In this document: positions 6,473 to 8,579 of the stretch, piece by piece | How positions within the stretch are numbered: the first letter of the stretch is position 1 | How the letters are laid out: each line of letters begins with the position of its first letter | DNA from: Rhodospirillales bacterium | GTDB taxonomy: Bacteria; Pseudomonadota; Alphaproteobacteria; QKFK01; SZUA-500 | DNA length: 8,579 nt | Direction: 5' to 3' | Assembly (NCBI GenBank): GCA_003252195.1 | Contig: QKFK01000182.1 | Span: 1 to 8,579 of the forward strand | Notes under the pieces: generated by a model | What the model was told of the DNA's origin: nothing | The model's database searches: none | The model's input: the letters and a program-made list of their open reading frames with translations, nothing else | Made by a program: the position numbers and the translations under genes

Positions 6473-7360
6473 ATGAATGTAACCACAGAGATTGAAAACA
6501 GCTGGGACGATGTTAGATTCTTCCTTGAAGCATCTAGAACTGGAAGCTTTCGTTCTGCAGCTAGAAACCTTAAGGTAACACAGCCAACTATAAGCCGCCA
6601 TATCCTTGCTTTAGAAGAACGTCTTAAAGTTCAATTGTTTAGAAGGCATGCTCATGGCGTAATTCTAACTGCCGCTGGCGAAAGAATTATGGGCATTGCG
6701 ATGGAACTTGAAGCTATGTTCCATAAAGTTGAATTATACGCTGTTTCCAACCAAAGCATTTCTGGCAAAATCAGACTATGGGTAACAGATGGAATTGGAG
6801 CATATTGGCTACCTCAAAGGATGACAGACTTCCACGAGAAGTATCCTGACATCACATTAGAAGTTATGTGCTCAGATAAAGTTCCTGATATTAACATGCG
6901 TGAAGCAGATATTGCAGTTAGTTACACACCTCCTGTTCGTTCTGACTTAGTTGCATTATCAAAACACACCATGAACTTTGCATTATTCGCATCACATAAA
7001 TATATTATGAAGCATGGCACTCCATCTTCACTAAAAGATATTCAAGACAACCATTTAATATGTGATAGAACTGAGTATATTGAAGATTGGGACAAATGGC
7101 GTAAGACACTTGAAAAAAGCGACAAAGTTGTTTACAGAACCAACTCATCAATGGCTCTATTAGAAAGCACAAAGGCTGGCATTGGCGTTGCTATAAACCC
7201 TATCGGGGTTGAAAAACGTGAACATGACTTAGTAAGACTTAGCCATATTGACTACACTCCAAAAATGGATTTCTGGCTTGTATCGCACCGTGATGCTAAA
7301 GATATTCCTAGAGTAAGGGCGATTATTGAGCATCTAAAAAGTATTGCTAACGAGCTGTAA
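6473..7360 (+). CDS. LysR-type transcriptional regulator
   Basis: This is a cytoplasmic DNA-binding regulator of 295 residues, the usual length for the family. The N-terminal winged helix-turn-helix covers residues 11-70: DDVRFFLEASRTGSFRSAA, then TQPTISRHILALEERL with the recognition helix, and LFRRHAHGVILTAAGE. The C-terminal part (about 95-295) is the two-lobed effector-binding domain, with lobe features such as VTDGIGAYWLP, ADIAVSYTPP and STKAGIGVAINPIG. The effector is unknown. I choose ATG 6473-6475, preceded by GAGAG (6460-6464) at 8 bases. The frame extends to a TTG at 6416, but the likely -10 box (6431-6436) lies downstream of that. An ATG at 6458 lacks a ribosome site. It is divergent from the GNAT gene, its most likely target, and is followed by a bidirectional terminator. 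Confidence 0.92.
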   Translation: MNVTTEIENSWDDVRFFLEASRTGSFRSAARNLKVTQPTISRHILALEERLKVQLFRRHAHGVILTAAGERIMGIAMELEAMFHKVELYAVSNQSISGKIRLWVTDGIGAYWLPQRMTDFHEKYPDITLEVMCSDKVPDINMREADIAVSYTPPVRSDLVALSKHTMNFALFASHKYIMKHGTPSSLKDIQDNHLICDRTEYIEDWDKWRKTLEKSDKVVYRTNSSMALLESTKAGIGVAINPIGVEKREHDLVRLSHIDYTPKMDFWLVSHRDAKDIPRVRAIIEHLKSIANEL

Positions 7361-7368
7361 AAAAACAA

Positions 7369-7402
7369 AAACCCTCTTAAATTATTAAGAGGGTTTCTTT
7401 TA
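7369..7402. terminator. Bidirectional rho-independent terminator
   Basis: The stem ACCCTCTTAA (7371-7380) pairs with TTAAGAGGGT (7385-7394) around ATTA, and can be lengthened by two A-T pairs to 7369-7396. A T-rich tail follows on the plus strand and an A-rich stretch (about 7360-7370) gives a U-tract on the minus strand. It sits between the convergent LysR and chromate transporter genes and can serve both. Confidence 0.9.
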
Positions 7403-7957
7403 TTAAAATATTAAAAGACCTGCGACGGCACCTATTACTATATAATATGCAGGATGGAGCTTCTTAAAAACAAGATAAGCAACACATAAGCACACAAACA
7501 AAATAGCAGAATTTACATTATACCAATCTGATGTTTTGCCATATTCTTCAATATCAATTACAGAATTAGCAAACACATACCACCCTGCACTACCTATCAG
7601 TCCTACAGTCGCCCCACGCAAACCATAAAATATGTTTCTAACATAATAATTTTTATTAAAATCTTTTATGAATTTTGCAATCAATATAATGATGATTAAT
7701 GAAGGAGCCACCATTCCCAAAGTTGCCACCAAGCTTCCTCCAAATGAGGCAACTTTATATCCTGTGTATGTTGCCAAGTTAATCCCGATTGGACCAGGAG
7801 TTGATTGAGATATCGCCAACATATCAATAAACTCTTTATGGGTTACGTATCCGCCATCTACCATTTCATTATGAAACAAGGGAAGAGATGCTAAACCACC
7901 ACCTATTGTAAACAGACCAATTTTGAAAAAGCTTATAAAAAGAGTAAGATATATCAT
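7403..7957 (-). CDS. Chromate transporter family protein, second half of a short-chain pair
   Basis: This is a single-domain CHR family membrane protein of 184 residues. It shares with its partner the motifs GLFTIGGG (residues 14-21) and QSTPGPIGINLATYTGY (51-67), placed before the first long hydrophobic stretch (about 72-97). Further hydrophobic segments lie near 115-131, 150-164 and 170-184, so about five or six membrane segments are expected. Short CHR proteins usually occur as adjacent pairs that act together, exporting chromate in tested cases. The natural substrate of many members is unknown. Its ATG overlaps the TGA of the upstream partner by 4 bases (ATGA), and GAGGGG lies 7 bases before the ATG, so translation is coupled. 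Substrate specificity is inferred from family only. Confidence 0.9.
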   Translation of the reverse strand: MIYLTLFISFFKIGLFTIGGGLASLPLFHNEMVDGGYVTHKEFIDMLAISQSTPGPIGINLATYTGYKVASFGGSLVATLGMVAPSLIIIILIAKFIKDFNKNYYVRNIFYGLRGATVGLIGSAGWYVFANSVIDIEEYGKTSDWYNVNSAILFVCLCVAYLVFKKLHPAYYIVIGAVAGLLIF

Positions 7958-8514
7958 TTACTATCCCCTCTATATTTTGCACTTAACAAACCAACAAGCC
8001 CGGCCCCAACAATAACTGGCACTGGAGATAAATCCACACAAACAACAAGAACAAATGAAAGCACAATCAGCGCTATTGAAACAAAATCTTTTGCTGATTT
8101 TTTAATTAGATCTCTCACAGTAAAAACCAACAACGTTGCCACTGCAATACGAATACCCTTAAATGACTTTTGCACATATATATTATCTTGAAACTGATTA
8201 AATGTCATAGCAACGGCAATAATTATAACTAGCGAAGGAAACACCATTCCCATTGTAGCACTAATCGCACCAAACACTCCTGCTCGTCTATATCCAACAA
8301 ATGTTGCGGTATTAATTGCTATAATTCCTGGGGTTGATTGACCTACAGCATAATAATTAAGTAAATCGTCATCACTAACCCAGCCTAATTTTTCAACCAG
8401 CTCACGACGAAGCATTGGAAGCATTACATAGCCACCACCTATAGTAAACAAGCCTATCCGAGCAAACAGACCAAATAAAAACAAGCAATCTCTCACCATT
8501 ACATTAGCACTCAC
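7954..8514 (-). CDS. Chromate transporter family protein, first half of a short-chain pair
   Basis: This is a single-domain CHR family inner-membrane protein of 186 residues from the GTG at 8512-8514. It has the family motifs GLFTIGGG (residues 21-28) with the following PMLRRELVEK, and QSTPGIIAINTATFVGY (59-75). Hydrophobic segments are near 78-103, 118-135, 144-160 and 164-178. An alternative start is the ATG at 8497-8499, which has GTGAG about 10 bases upstream. Neither start has a strong ribosome site, so the N-terminal five residues are uncertain. It is the first gene of the two-gene unit and its TGA overlaps the ATG of the next gene. The pair together resembles one full-length two-domain transporter. 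Confidence 0.88.
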   Translation of the reverse strand: MSANVMVRDCLFLFGLFARIGLFTIGGGYVMLPMLRRELVEKLGWVSDDDLLNYYAVGQSTPGIIAINTATFVGYRRAGVFGAISATMGMVFPSLVIIIAVAMTFNQFQDNIYVQKSFKGIRIAVATLLVFTVRDLIKKSAKDFVSIALIVLSFVLVVCVDLSPVPVIVGAGLVGLLSAKYRGDSK

Positions 8515-8540
8515 AAATAAATTGTAATAAATCTAAAGAT

Positions 8541-8569
8541 AATCTACACTATAGCCTATTAGTTTACAA
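8541..8569 (-). promoter_or_regulatory. Candidate promoter of the chromate transporter pair
   Basis: On the minus strand, TTGTAA (8564-8569) and TAGATT (8541-8546) are separated by 17 bases. This gives a predicted start near 8534, about 20-35 bases before the candidate start codons. Both boxes deviate from consensus, so this is tentative. Confidence 0.35.
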
Positions 8570-8579
8570 CATATGGAAT

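Noticed and set aside
1..8579. CRISPR array, tRNA, insertion sequence or defence cluster
   Set aside because: No regularly spaced repeats, cloverleaf structures, transposase motifs or recognisable defence proteins were found on either strand.

Overview
The window is AT-rich chromosomal DNA from a bacterium, with compact Shine-Dalgarno-led genes, clear sigma70-type promoters and rho-independent terminators. The LysR regulator, the HemG/HemY-type protoporphyrinogen oxidase, the M32 carboxypeptidase and the succinylglutamate desuccinylase/aspartoacylase-like fragment together suggest a Gram-negative, probably an AT-rich proteobacterium. Alphaproteobacteria is my best guess, but it rests on the feel of the proteins and not on a marker gene. 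No transposase, integrase, tRNA, rRNA or CRISPR array is visible.

Layout. Bases 1-428 (+) hold the C-terminal part of a zinc-dependent succinylglutamate desuccinylase/aspartoacylase family protein. It converges on a minus-strand flavodoxin-fold protein (621-1241) that carries a four-cysteine motif like those of iron-sulfur flavoproteins, and a bidirectional terminator lies between them. Upstream of the flavoprotein is an M32 metallocarboxypeptidase (1360-2976, -). It is transcribed divergently from a protoporphyrinogen oxidase (TTG start, 3128-4486, +), which is followed by an unrecognised alpha-helical repeat protein (4560-5393, +). A roughly 315-base intergenic stretch (5394-5708) contains a strong terminator for the next minus-strand gene, a GNAT acetyltransferase (5709 to about 6353). 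The GNAT gene is divergent from a LysR-type regulator (6473-7360, +), and the two share a small control region with mirror-image -10 boxes. A bidirectional terminator separates the LysR gene from a minus-strand pair of single-domain chromate transporters (7403-7957 and 7954-8514) that overlap by 4 bases.

How the genes work together. Three local units are supported: the oxidase plus the downstream repeat protein (possible operon, 73-base gap), the GNAT/LysR divergent pair (likely regulator and target), and the two chromate transporter halves (translationally coupled, probably forming one heterodimeric transporter). Otherwise the window looks like a collection of unrelated housekeeping and accessory genes. 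I see no convincing new multi-gene system. The least explained item is the 277-residue repeat protein.

Several longest-ORF starts are ruled out or made unlikely by promoter or ribosome-site positions. The M32, LysR and GNAT extensions lie in or upstream of the -10 boxes, and the flavoprotein extension lies upstream of its Shine-Dalgarno site. I therefore give shorter starts for these four genes.
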